From: Paracoccaceae bacterium
Lineage (GTDB): Bacteria > Pseudomonadota > Alphaproteobacteria > Rhodobacterales > Rhodobacteraceae
DNA length: 51,334 bases
Assembly: GCA_024226455.1 (NCBI GenBank)
Contig: JAAELR010000312.1
Location: forward strand, 1-51,334
Reading direction: 5' to 3'
The stretch's first letter is position 1; every line of letters starts with the position of its first letter. The position numbers and the translations under genes were made by a program. The notes under the pieces are model-generated. The model worked only from the letters and a program-made list of their open reading frames with translations. It searched no databases and had not been told where the DNA came from. Of the stretch, positions 43,603-51,334 are shown one piece after another.

Positions 43603-44901
43603 GTGACGAAGCCGAACTCAGATCCCTACTGGTGGGAGGAATTCCCCGCCTTTGACGGCGAGGCCGAGGCGCTGCCCGAAACCTGTGACGCCGTGGTCGT
43701 CGGCGCCGGTCTGACCGGTGCGTCGGCGGCGCTGACGCTGGCGAATTCCGGCGCCCGGGTGCTGCTCTTGGATGCAGAGCGCCCCGGCTACGGCGCCAGC
43801 ACCCGCAACGGCGGCATGATCGGTGGCGGCTATCGGCTGTCGCTGGATGAGATGTCGCAGAAATACGGGGCCGACACGGCGCTGCGGCTGCTGCAGGAAT
43901 CCTACAACGACTCCTATGACTTCGCCCGCAAACGCATCGCTGACCAGCGCATCGACTGCGACTACAACGCCTATGGTCGGTTCCGGGGCCAGTGGAACGA
44001 CGCCGAATACAGCGCCACCGCGCGCGGGCTGGACGATCTGCGCAAGCTGATCGATGTCGATATCGACATGATCCCGAAATCCGGCCAACGCGCCGAGATC
44101 GGCACCGATTTCTACAGCGGTGGCATGCGGCTGAACGATCATGGCGGCATCCATCCGGGCAAATACCTGAACGGCATGCTGCAGTCGGCGGCCCGGGCCG
44201 GGGCGGTCGTCATGGGCAACACGCCCGTTGGGGATGTGCAAAAGCAGGGCGACGGGTTCGTTGTGACCACGGCCAGGGGCCAGCTGCGTGCCGATACGGT
44301 GCTGATGGCCACCAACGGCTATACAACCCTGGATTTCCCCAGGCTCAAGCGCCGGATGATCCCGGTCAGCAGCTTTCTGATCGCGACAGAGGAACTGCCG
44401 CAGGCGCTGATCGACGACATCATGCCGGCCCGGCGCATGTGCGTCGAAACCCGCCACCGGCACTGCTATTTCCGCCTGTCGCCCGACGGCAAGCGGTTCG
44501 TGCTAGGAGGCCGGGCGGCAATGTCCAGAGTGCCGCAGGCGCGCGCGACATCGGTGCTGCGCGGGCTGATGTCAGAGATTTTCCCGCAGCTTGCCAAGGC
44601 AAAGATCAGCCACAGCTGGACCGGGCAGACCGGGTTCACCTTCACCTTCCTGCCGCATATCGGCCAGTTCGACGGGGTCTGGCACGCCATGGGATTTTCC
44701 GGCAGCGGCAACGCCATGGCGCCCTATCTGGGCCACAAGGCCGCACTGGCGATGATCGGCGATCCGGCCGCCGACACAGCGTTCGCGCAAACGACGCTGG
44801 AAACCCGGGCCTGGTACCGCAAGAGCGCCTGGTTCCTGCCCTTCGCCCACCAGCTATACCGCTTCACCGACAGACGCGAGGACCGTCGCCGCGCGACATA
44901 G
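43603..44901 (+). CDS. FAD-dependent oxidoreductase, DAO family (PuuB-like)
   Basis: The 432-residue flavoprotein starts at GTG 43603 (AGGAAAGGG upstream) and begins DPYWWEEFPAFDGEAEALPETCDAVVVGAG. Dinucleotide motif VVVGAGLTGASAAL, then YGASTRNGGMIGGGYRLS and a C-terminal WHAMGFSGSGNAMAPYLG are typical of glycine/D-amino-acid oxidases of the PuuB/OrdL type, which oxidise gamma-glutamylputrescine. It should oxidise a gamma-glutamyl amide or an N-alkylated amino acid to the imine, giving an aldehyde. The ridA-like gene in the cluster fits such imine chemistry. Confidence 0.88.
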   Translation: MTKPNSDPYWWEEFPAFDGEAEALPETCDAVVVGAGLTGASAALTLANSGARVLLLDAERPGYGASTRNGGMIGGGYRLSLDEMSQKYGADTALRLLQESYNDSYDFARKRIADQRIDCDYNAYGRFRGQWNDAEYSATARGLDDLRKLIDVDIDMIPKSGQRAEIGTDFYSGGMRLNDHGGIHPGKYLNGMLQSAARAGAVVMGNTPVGDVQKQGDGFVVTTARGQLRADTVLMATNGYTTLDFPRLKRRMIPVSSFLIATEELPQALIDDIMPARRMCVETRHRHCYFRLSPDGKRFVLGGRAAMSRVPQARATSVLRGLMSEIFPQLAKAKISHSWTGQTGFTFTFLPHIGQFDGVWHAMGFSGSGNAMAPYLGHKAALAMIGDPAADTAFAQTTLETRAWYRKSAWFLPFAHQLYRFTDRREDRRRAT

Positions 44902-44994
44902 CTCGCCGACAAGGCAACATGCCGCTATGGTTCTGCAAGAAAAAGCCTAAAGGCCGGCGCGAGTGCCGGAAATAAAAGGGAACAGGGGGAAAAC

Positions 44995-45063
44995 ATGATC
45001 TCAGGGATCGGAACCGGGCTTTTCGGGCCTATGCGGTTGAACCTGCAAGGAATGAACGCATGA
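44995..45063 (+). CDS. Possible 22-codon leader ORF before the second LivH gene
   Basis: ATG 44995 is preceded by AACAGGGGGAAAAC, a good ribosome site, and opens a 22-residue frame (MISGIGTGLFGPMRLNLQGM, then NA) whose stop overlaps the livH start as ATGA. It could be a leader peptide for coupling, or the scar of the missing binding-protein gene that usually precedes LivH. No family is recognised. Confidence 0.35.
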   Translation: MISGIGTGLFGPMRLNLQGMNA

Positions 45064-45908
45064 TCCAGATTCTGATCCAGGGCCTGCTGCTAAGCGGCCT
45101 CTATGCGCTTATCGCCATCGGTTTCACCTTGATTTTCAGCGTCGGACGGGTGCTGAACCTGGCTTACGGCGTCAATCTGATGCTGGGTGGCTATGCCTAT
45201 TTCTGGGTGTCCCAGACCCTGGGCATGCCAAAGCTGGTCGGCGTCGCGGCGGGTGCCGGAATTGGTATCCTCTTTGGCATCGCGATCCACCGGCTGATCG
45301 TCAAGCCGCTGAAAAGCGATCCGGTCCCGGTAGAGATCGCCACCCTGATCCTTGCGGTGGTGATGCAGGCAGGAGTGGTCCTGATCTTCGGCGATGCCTC
45401 GAAGATTCTGCTGCCCATCGTCGAGGGCAACTGGCGGGTTGCGGGTGTGTCGGTCACCGCCAACCGGCTGGCGGCGGCGCTGATCAGTTGGGTGATCCTG
45501 ATCGGGCTATATTTCTTCATCCGCAAGACCCATGTGGGCCGGGCTATTTCGGCCGTGTCGATGGATGTGAAGGGTGCGGCCTTGTCGGGCATCAACCCGG
45601 ACCGGATCAACACGATCACATGGGGCCTTTCCGGGGCGCTTGGCGGCCTGGCCGGTGTCTTCTTTGCCTCTGTCACGCAGCTTTACGCCGGCATGTGGGT
45701 CGCGCCGCTGATCATCGCCGTGGCGGTGGTGATCGTTGGCGGGATCGGGTCGATCTGGGGCACGTTGATCGTGGCCCACATCATCGGCTTCATGGAAGTG
45801 ATCACCGCGTCCTTCATGCCAGAGATACGCGGCGTGGTGACCATGCTCTTGATCATCGGCGTGCTGGTGATGATGCCCAAGGGGCTGTTCGGGCGGGGGG
45901 AGCTTTGA
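45060..45908 (+). CDS. ABC transporter permease, LivH type (second system)
   Basis: The 282-residue membrane protein has GFTLIFSVGRVLNLAYGVNLMLGGY at the N-terminus and GGIGSIWGTLIVAHIIGF near the end, both LivH hallmarks, with about eight helices. It opens a four-gene transporter set at the end of the amine-type cluster. No binding-protein gene precedes or follows the set in this window, in contrast to the first LIV system. The ATG at 45060 overlaps a 22-codon frame. Confidence 0.92.
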   Translation: MIQILIQGLLLSGLYALIAIGFTLIFSVGRVLNLAYGVNLMLGGYAYFWVSQTLGMPKLVGVAAGAGIGILFGIAIHRLIVKPLKSDPVPVEIATLILAVVMQAGVVLIFGDASKILLPIVEGNWRVAGVSVTANRLAAALISWVILIGLYFFIRKTHVGRAISAVSMDVKGAALSGINPDRINTITWGLSGALGGLAGVFFASVTQLYAGMWVAPLIIAVAVVIVGGIGSIWGTLIVAHIIGFMEVITASFMPEIRGVVTMLLIIGVLVMMPKGLFGRGEL

Positions 45909-45909
45909 C

Positions 45910-46944
45910 ATGGCCAATACGACCAATGGCAGTGTGATCAAGTGGCAGCATCTTCTGCTGTGGGCGATCTTTCTGGGTGGTTTGGCGCTGTTGCCGGAAC
46001 TGGCAGATATAAAATGGATCAAGCGCGGCACACTGAGGACTTTCATCTTTGCCAACTACCTGGCGATTTTCGCGATGAGCTGGGACGTTCTGTCGGGTCG
46101 CACGGGTTATATCAGCTTCGGCCACCCGTTCCTGATCGGGATCGGGGCCTATACCACCGGCATTCTGAACGTGCGCTTCGGCGTGGACCCGATGTTTTCG
46201 ATCCCGATTGCGGTGCTGGTCACCATGGCGGCGGGCACGCTGTTCTTTCTGCCTGCGTTGCGCATCTCGGGCAGCTACTTTGCCCTGATCACACTGGCCT
46301 TCATGGAGCTGATCTATCAGCTGGTGCAGGTGATCCGGCCTGACCTGACCGGTGGCACGCGGGGTATTTCCGGGGTCGACACGCTGATGCGCGGGGCGGC
46401 GAACAATTACTACCTGTCGCTGGGGTTGATGGGGACAATCGCGATCCTGCTCTGGGCGATGATGCGCACACGGCTTGGCACCGCGTTAAGCGCCATCGGC
46501 ATGAACGAAGAAGCGGTCGAAGGATCGGGCCTCAACACCACCAAGCTGAAGCTTTTCGCCTTTATGGTAGGCGCGGCCGTGGCCGGGGTAGGGGGCGCGT
46601 TCTTTGCCCATTACCTGGGCTATGTGTCACCGCGTGGTCTGTTCGAGATCACATTGGCCTTTACCATCATCGTTTCGGCCCTGCTGGGCGGCGCGGGCAC
46701 CATCATCGGGCCGATCATCGGCGCGATCTTCCTGACCTTCCTGCTAGAGATCCTGCGGGTCAAGTTCTCGACCGAATTGACCGATGCCTGGCCCGTTCTG
46801 GACTGGCTGGAAACCGCGCTGAAGGGTCAGGGACGGTTCTTTATCTACGGGCTCGTGGCGCTGGTGATCTACATGTATCAGCCCAAAGGCATCATCGAGA
46901 TCGTGAACCGGCTGTTGGCGCGTATCCGGGGGGCAAAGGCATGA
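45910..46944 (+). CDS. ABC transporter permease, LivM type (second system)
   Basis: The 344-residue permease has SGRTGYISFGHPFLIGIGAY and GGAGTIIGPIIGAIFLTFLLE, the two LivM landmarks, and about nine helices. It begins one base after the LivH stop and overlaps the following ATPase gene by four bases. Together with the LivH-type protein it forms the channel for an amino-acid- or amine-like solute; the solute itself is not shown. Confidence 0.92.
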   Translation: MANTTNGSVIKWQHLLLWAIFLGGLALLPELADIKWIKRGTLRTFIFANYLAIFAMSWDVLSGRTGYISFGHPFLIGIGAYTTGILNVRFGVDPMFSIPIAVLVTMAAGTLFFLPALRISGSYFALITLAFMELIYQLVQVIRPDLTGGTRGISGVDTLMRGAANNYYLSLGLMGTIAILLWAMMRTRLGTALSAIGMNEEAVEGSGLNTTKLKLFAFMVGAAVAGVGGAFFAHYLGYVSPRGLFEITLAFTIIVSALLGGAGTIIGPIIGAIFLTFLLEILRVKFSTELTDAWPVLDWLETALKGQGRFFIYGLVALVIYMYQPKGIIEIVNRLLARIRGAKA

Positions 46945-47669
46945 GCGTGATCCTGGAACTGGTGAATGTGGTTAAACGCTTTGGTGGGCTGACCGCGACG
47001 AATGACATGTCCTTCGAGGTCCACAAGGGCGAAAGCGTCGGGCTCATTGGCCCCAATGGCGCCGGCAAGACCACGATCTTTTCGTTGATCATGGGAGAGC
47101 ACAAGGTGAATTCGGGCTCGATCAAGCTGCATGGCGAGGAACTGACAAGGTTGCCGACACATAAACGTATCCGCCGCGGCGTCGCGCGCACCTATCAGGT
47201 GCCGCGGCCCTTTGCCGAGATGGACGTGCTGGCCAATATCGAGGTCGGGCTGATGCCGGACTCGATCATCGCCATGCTGACCTCTGGAAACAGCCATGAA
47301 GAAGGCCGCGCCATTGCCCGCAGCGTTGGGCTGGGCGAGGCAGACCTGCACCGCGACCCGGCAGAGCTGAGCATGGGAGACCTGCGCAAGCTGGAACTGG
47401 CGCGCACTCTGGCCACCCGTCCGCAGGTGATGCTGCTGGACGAGGTTTTTGCCGGCCTGACGGCGGGCGAGATCGAACAGATCTCGGGCCTGCTGAACGA
47501 AAAGCGGCAAGAAGGCATGACCTATGTGATCGTCAGCCACGACCTGCGCTCGCTGGAACCGCTGATCGACCGGGCCATCGCCATGACCCAGGGCACCTTC
47601 GTGTGCCAGGGCAGCTATCACGACGTGATGAACGACGAGGCCGTTCGCTTGGCCTATCTGGGGCATTGA
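46941..47669 (+). CDS. ABC transporter ATP-binding protein, LivG type (second system)
   Basis: The 242-residue ATPase has Walker A GPNGAGKTT, ARTYQVPRPFAEMDVLANIEVG, signature segment LSMGDLRKLELARTL with Met and Asp in place of GG, Walker B VMLLDEVFAGL and the LivG-type C-terminus. The Glu after Walker B is present. It overlaps the LivM gene by four bases. Confidence 0.92.
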   Translation: MSVILELVNVVKRFGGLTATNDMSFEVHKGESVGLIGPNGAGKTTIFSLIMGEHKVNSGSIKLHGEELTRLPTHKRIRRGVARTYQVPRPFAEMDVLANIEVGLMPDSIIAMLTSGNSHEEGRAIARSVGLGEADLHRDPAELSMGDLRKLELARTLATRPQVMLLDEVFAGLTAGEIEQISGLLNEKRQEGMTYVIVSHDLRSLEPLIDRAIAMTQGTFVCQGSYHDVMNDEAVRLAYLGH

Positions 47670-47679
47670 GGAGACCGGC

Positions 47680-48384
47680 ATGGCTTTTCTGGAAATCGAC
47701 AACCTGTCGGCCTTTTACGGACGGGCGCAGTCGCTGCACGACGTGTCCTTCGACGTGGCACAGGGCGAAATCGTTGCCGTGATCGGCACCAACGGCGCGG
47801 GCAAATCGACGCTGATGGATTCGATCATCGGCATGGTCAAGAACACCGGTGCGATCCGCCTCGAAGGCGCCGATCTGGTCGGGCGAGGCTCGGCCGAGAT
47901 CGTCAGGATGGGGGTCGGCTATGCCCCCGAAAGGGCGCATCTATTTCCCTTCATGGCAATCGAGGACAACCTGCTGGTCGGCGGCTATACCGCGCGCGAC
48001 GACATCGGGCGCAACCTGGCCCATGTGCACGAGTTGTTTCCGGTTTTGAAAGAGCGCGCCACGCAGGAAACCTCGACCCTCTCGGGAGGCGAGCGGCAGA
48101 TGGTTTCGGTGGGCCGCGCGCTGATGACCTCGCCGCGGCTTTTGCTGGTCGATGAACCAACCATCGGTCTGTCGCCCAAGGTCTGCACCGAGATCGCCGC
48201 GACATTGCGGCGGCTGAACCAGGAAGACGGGCTGACCATTCTGATCACCGAACAGAACATCAACTTCGCCATGTCGCTGGCCACCCATGTGCATGTGCTG
48301 GAAACCGGTCATCTGCGTGTCAGCGGCACGCCCGAAGAGCTGATGGCGGATGATGAGCTCAACAAGGCCTATTTCGGCACCTGA
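47680..48384 (+). CDS. ABC transporter ATP-binding protein, LivF type (second system)
   Basis: The 234-residue ATPase has Walker A GTNGAGKST, YAPERAHLFPFMAIEDNL, the normal signature LSGGERQMVSVGRAL and Walker B LLLVDEPTIGLSPK. It starts ten bases after the LivG stop with GAGGAG upstream and ends the long plus-strand cluster. The next gene converges with a 21-base gap, so transcription probably ends here, though no terminator is clear. Confidence 0.92.
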   Translation: MAFLEIDNLSAFYGRAQSLHDVSFDVAQGEIVAVIGTNGAGKSTLMDSIIGMVKNTGAIRLEGADLVGRGSAEIVRMGVGYAPERAHLFPFMAIEDNLLVGGYTARDDIGRNLAHVHELFPVLKERATQETSTLSGGERQMVSVGRALMTSPRLLLVDEPTIGLSPKVCTEIAATLRRLNQEDGLTILITEQNINFAMSLATHVHVLETGHLRVSGTPEELMADDELNKAYFGT

Positions 48385-48405
48385 GTTTCCGGGGCGAGCC
48401 GGGGT

Positions 48406-49494
48406 TCAGCCCCGGCGCAGCTCTGTCAGTATCTCGTCGCCGTGCTGCCCGCGGGCGGGAATATCGGGCGGTCTCCAGTCCGGCGCGCCGGCAAAACGGG
48501 GTGCTGGTGCCGCCTGCAACACGCCGCCGGTGTCGTCCCAGGTCCGCCGCGCTGCATTCATCTCGTGGCTTTGTGCCTCATCGGGGCTCAGCACCGGGGC
48601 CACACAGGCGTCGCTGCCAAGAAACAGCGCGGCCCAGTCGTCGCGCGGTTTGCCCGCAAAAAACCCGGTCAGCCGCACGGTCGCCCCGGGCCAGAGATCG
48701 CGGTCGAATTGCCGGGCGAAATCGGGGTCGCTCGACAGCCCCATCTTGTCAAGGAATATGGCGTAGAACCTGGGCTCCAGGCATTGCACGCTTATGTGGC
48801 CGCCGTCGCTGCAGCGATAGCAGCGGCTCCAGTGTGGCCCATCCAGAAGGCTCTGACCCCGCTCGGTGGCCAGATTGCCGCTTTGGCGCATGGTCATCAG
48901 CAGGTTCATCATATGAGCCGAGCCATCGTAGATCGCGGCGTCCACCACGGTGCCCTCGCCCGTCGCCCGCGCCCTCAGGATGCCTGACAGGATGCCCACT
49001 GCCAGATACATGGCACCACCGCCGATATCGCCGACCAGCGTCGGCGGCGGGAACGGAGCCTGGCCCGCGTCAGCGCTGTACCAGGCGGCCCCGGAGATGG
49101 CGATATAGTTCAGGTCATGACCCGAGGCATGAGACAGCGGGCTTTCCTGCCCCCAGCCGGTCATTCGTCCAAAGACCAGCGCCGGGTTGACCGCGTGGCA
49201 GTCCTGCGGGCCCAGCCCCAGCCGTTCCATCACGCCCGGCCGAAAGCCTTCGATCAGTCCTTCGGCACTGGCGACCAGCGCCATGAAACTCGCGACATCG
49301 CCCGCGTCCTTCAGGTCCAGCTCGATAGAGCGTTTGCCCCGGTCCAGAACCGAATTCCCGGGCACGCCGGGGGGCGGGATGCCGCCCTTGCGGTGCACCA
49401 CGATGACATCGGCGCCGAGATCGGCCAGCAGCATGCCGGTGAACGGCCCCGGGCCAAGCCCCTCGACCTCGATGATCCTGACACCGTCCAGCAT
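48406..49494 (-). CDS. Alpha-methylacyl-CoA racemase-type protein (CaiB/BaiF superfamily)
   Basis: The 362-residue protein opens MLDGVRIIEVEGLGPGPFTGMLLADLGADVI, the superfamily start. His126 and Asp156, in SHASGHDLNY and TLVGDIGGG, match the catalytic His126/Asp156 of Mycobacterium MCR racemase, so a racemase/epimerase is more likely than a CoA-transferase. It would interconvert 2R- and 2S-methyl-branched acyl-CoAs. It converges on the amine-type cluster and may process its acyl-CoA product, though it is a separate transcript. A long in-frame extension upstream of 49494 is not protein-like; ATG 49494 follows GGTGGGG. Confidence 0.85.
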   Translation of the reverse strand: MLDGVRIIEVEGLGPGPFTGMLLADLGADVIVVHRKGGIPPPGVPGNSVLDRGKRSIELDLKDAGDVASFMALVASAEGLIEGFRPGVMERLGLGPQDCHAVNPALVFGRMTGWGQESPLSHASGHDLNYIAISGAAWYSADAGQAPFPPPTLVGDIGGGAMYLAVGILSGILRARATGEGTVVDAAIYDGSAHMMNLLMTMRQSGNLATERGQSLLDGPHWSRCYRCSDGGHISVQCLEPRFYAIFLDKMGLSSDPDFARQFDRDLWPGATVRLTGFFAGKPRDDWAALFLGSDACVAPVLSPDEAQSHEMNAARRTWDDTGGVLQAAPAPRFAGAPDWRPPDIPARGQHGDEILTELRRG

Positions 49495-50061
49495 TGCCCC
49501 ACCGCCTTTTGCCCCGCGACAGCACATTGGCGTCACACAGAGAGTGCGGCAAGCGGCAAAACGCCATTGTGTGTCAATGCGTCCGTCGGTTTGTGGGTTC
49601 GGATGCGCAGCATGCGCTGGTTCGGCTCGTCCCCGGCGCGGGCCGGCCGAGTTTTCCACATTTTGGGGCAGTCCCAGTCGTCGGGATACCAACGAACGAC
49701 TTCGGGCATTGCGGCGTGCCGGTCTTGTCGAACGAGCGTTGGGCCGAGAAATCTGCCTTGCACAAGGCGAGGTCGCATGGTTCGCAGCGGTCATTGGCCA
49801 CGGGTGCGGCCACCGCCACCTGTGGCCGGACGATCATCAGCATGATCGGCTCCGGCGTGGCCAGCCTGTTCATGCTGTTCGCGCCTCTGGAGGGCTGGCG
49901 CCACGTTTACCCGCAGATAAGCTGAAGCACAGAACTAGCACGCCCGCGCCGATCTGGCGATGACCTGTCTCCGCTGGACCAGTCGGCCAATTACGGCGGA
50001 TCGATGCGCGCAGGGGCCGGTTTCCTTTGTATCCGCTGGGCCGGTCAGCTAGATTGCCTCC
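49495..50061. other. Intergenic stretch containing a transposase scrap
   Basis: No intact gene is seen in these 567 bases. The only protein-like segment is the short IS630-type fragment annotated at 49837-49908. The rest, rich in C and G, shows no family resemblance. Confidence 0.45.
49837..49908 (+). pseudogene. IS630-family transposase fragment
   Basis: The reading ISMIGSGVASLFMLFAPLEG, followed by WRHV, matches the middle of IS630-family transposases, where NLFMFFEPLxGWRHV precedes the catalytic region. Only about 24 residues are recognisable and the frame then goes to a stop (49923-49925). It is a decayed scrap on the strand opposite to the remnant at 50940-51155. Confidence 0.55.
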
Positions 50062-50943
50062 ATGTGGCGCGGACGGTTCCTCTTTGTCGGGCTCGTAGTC
50101 GCGGCCAGCGCCCTGGCCGCCGAGGCAGGCATTTCTTCCATTCGCCCTCAGCCGAGGCCCGACCGGATGCCGGACGGCCGCCCGATCGTCCGCCCCTTGC
50201 CCCGCCCGGACCGGACCGCAGCGGTACCGGATCCGGTTCGCCCGGTGCCGCGCCCGACCACCCACGCCGCCGAGACGGCCAGAGTTGCGACGCAACTGCC
50301 GCCGCGCCCGCTGCCGCGCCCGGCCTCTCTTGTCATAACCGCCGCAATCGCCTTGCCAAGACCCGTTGCCCCCGCGCCATCTCCGGCCCCCGGCCATGTG
50401 CCGAAACCTGCACCGCCGCGGTTGAAACCCTTCGATGTGGTGATGATCGGTGACAGCATCACCGCCGGGGGGCGATGGGACGCGCGCTTTCCGGGCATCC
50501 GGATCGCCAACCGCGGCGTCTCTGGCGACACCGCGCTCAAGATCCTCTCCCGCATGGACGCCATCCTGGAAACCAAGCCGAAACGCGCGCTTTTGATGTT
50601 CGGGATCAACGACATCTACAACGGAGTGCCCGTCAAGCGCATCCTGGGTCGCTACGACCGGATCGTGGACATCCTGAAGTCGCGGGGTATCGACGTGGTG
50701 ATCCAGTCGACGTTGGCCTGCAGCGGCCCGGTCTGCGGCGACAAACTGGCAAGGGTGCACACGCTGAACACCGGGCTGCGTAAGTTGGCAAGGGCGCATG
50801 GGCTGAAATTCATCGACATCAACCAGGTCCTGTCGGACAGGAGCGGGCTGAAGGTGGCATTCAGCCGCGACGGCGTGCATCTCAACAGTGACGGCTATGC
50901 CCGGTGGTACGCGGTGTTAAAACCCCATATCCGCCGCGCCTAG
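50062..50943 (+). CDS. Secreted SGNH/GDSL-type hydrolase with proline-rich linker
   Basis: The 293-residue protein has a signal peptide (MWRGRFLFVGLVVAASALAA), a Pro/Arg-rich region of repeated PRP units (about residues 27-120) and an SGNH hydrolase domain. Block I is GDSITAGG with nucleophile Ser132, block II RGVSGDT, block III GINDIYNG and the Asp-His end DGVHLNSDGY, so the catalytic set is complete. Such enzymes act as esterases, often on cell-wall or polysaccharide acyl groups. It is flanked by IS630 remnants and may have been acquired. Its stop overlaps the stop of the convergent transposase remnant in CCTAGG. Confidence 0.9.
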   Translation: MWRGRFLFVGLVVAASALAAEAGISSIRPQPRPDRMPDGRPIVRPLPRPDRTAAVPDPVRPVPRPTTHAAETARVATQLPPRPLPRPASLVITAAIALPRPVAPAPSPAPGHVPKPAPPRLKPFDVVMIGDSITAGGRWDARFPGIRIANRGVSGDTALKILSRMDAILETKPKRALLMFGINDIYNGVPVKRILGRYDRIVDILKSRGIDVVIQSTLACSGPVCGDKLARVHTLNTGLRKLARAHGLKFIDINQVLSDRSGLKVAFSRDGVHLNSDGYARWYAVLKPHIRRA

Positions 50944-51155
50944 GCATCAGGATGATCCCGAACGTTTTGCGCAAGCTTCTCGGGATCAATCCTGCGGATA
51001 TTCCGACGCTCATCCGGCTTGGGTTCAATGCGCTTCGCCCACCGCTTGAACGACACCAAACCGACCAAAATGCGCTCAGACCTCTCTTCGAAACCAAGGC
51101 CTTCCTTGTCTCGAACCGAGAGAACATGCCGGCGAAATGCAACAGGGTAAGTCAT
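50940..51155 (-). pseudogene. IS630-family transposase, N-terminal remnant
   Basis: The 71-residue reading MTYPVAFRRHVLSVRDKEGL, then FKRWAKRIEPKPDERR and DPEKLAQNVRDHPDA, matches the N-terminal DNA-binding half of IS630-family transposases. It is cut off after the HPDA motif (intact copies continue with YQYER-like sequence) and ends at a TAG that overlaps the SGNH gene's stop. The catalytic DDE part is missing, so this is an insertion-sequence remnant. The original left end of the element lies to the right, beyond 51155. Confidence 0.8.
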
Positions 51156-51334
51156 GTCAGAATGGTACTACACAATTGTCGCTATGCCTTACCATGAGTC
51201 AGTTTTGCCATCTGACCCACAGTTTTGGGATCTTGAGCCTTCGTTTGCATCTGGCCTGAATGGCTCTCAGGCCGCGTTTGAAAAATGATATACTCCTGCG
51301 CCTGAATTGACCTGAAGATTTTCTGGCCCATTGA
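51156..51334. other. Right-edge sequence, possible insertion-sequence end
   Basis: No gene is seen. The AT-richer sequence just upstream of the transposase remnant (51160-51200) is where the end of the original IS630 element should lie, but I cannot identify its terminal inverted repeat without the other end. The last 100 bases show no family resemblance. Confidence 0.35.

Noticed and set aside
44919-44975. 18-codon frame MPLWFCKKK between the FAD oxidase and the LivH gene
   Set aside because: No ribosome site and no coupling to a downstream gene; likely chance.
1-51334. CRISPR arrays, rRNA, tRNA genes or prophage
   Set aside because: No regularly spaced repeats, no rRNA or tRNA-like segments, and no phage structural or integrase genes were noticed on reading.

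Overview
The window looks like chromosomal DNA of a marine alphaproteobacterium of the Roseobacter group (Rhodobacteraceae). It is GC-rich, its genes are tightly packed with many ATGA start/stop overlaps, and it carries two branched-chain-amino-acid-type (LIV) ABC transporters, N-methylglutamate-synthase-like genes, an ScfR/RamB-like regulator and roseobacter-style small genes. This assignment comes from gene content and style, not from a marker gene. No rRNA, tRNA or CRISPR array was seen.

Layout. (1) 139-1097: decayed V/A-type ATPase subunits B and D. (2) 1530-13287: a complete [NiFe]-hydrogenase locus. The minus strand reads protease - hupH - hynS - isp1 - isp2 - hynL - hupK - hypA - hypB - short hypF - hypC - hypD - hypE, and a second hypC is divergent on the plus strand. 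The hynS-isp1-isp2-hynL order is that of group 1e (Isp-type) membrane-bound hydrogenases, which pass electrons through an HdrD-like Fe-S protein and a NarI-like cytochrome b. An FNR/FixK-type box lies at the head of the hupH-hynS unit. (3) 13336-15629: a glycine-zipper lipoprotein, an EthD-domain protein and a thiamine-diphosphate enzyme. (4) 16417-30238: an apparent acetate/short-chain-acid module with acetyl-CoA synthetase, a complete LIV transporter with its binding protein, a divergent ScfR/RamB-like regulator, and (after a secreted unknown protein) a single-domain response regulator, a small membrane protein and a symporter-histidine kinase fusion. (5) 30385-32471: an orphan FliM/FliN-domain protein, a DksA/TraR zinc-finger protein and a small acidic protein.

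(6) 32845-48384 is the most unusual part. A GntR regulator faces a long plus-strand cluster: three N-methylglutamate-synthase/glutamate-synthase-like proteins (MgsABC/GlxBCD type), a PuuA/IpuC-like glutamine-synthetase homologue, a RidA-like protein, an acyl-CoA ligase, an aldehyde dehydrogenase, a second acyl-CoA ligase, a PuuB-like FAD oxidase, and a LIV transporter without a binding protein. Together they suggest uptake of an amine, its gamma-glutamylation and possible conversion to an N-alkylglutamate, oxidative release of an aldehyde, oxidation to an acid and activation to a CoA ester. An alpha-methylacyl-CoA racemase-type gene converges on the end of the cluster. I know of no described pathway with this exact set; the substrate is unknown.

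(7) 49495-51334: an SGNH hydrolase with a proline-rich linker, flanked by two IS630-type transposase remnants. All functions are inferred from motifs, gene order and family knowledge; no database search was run.
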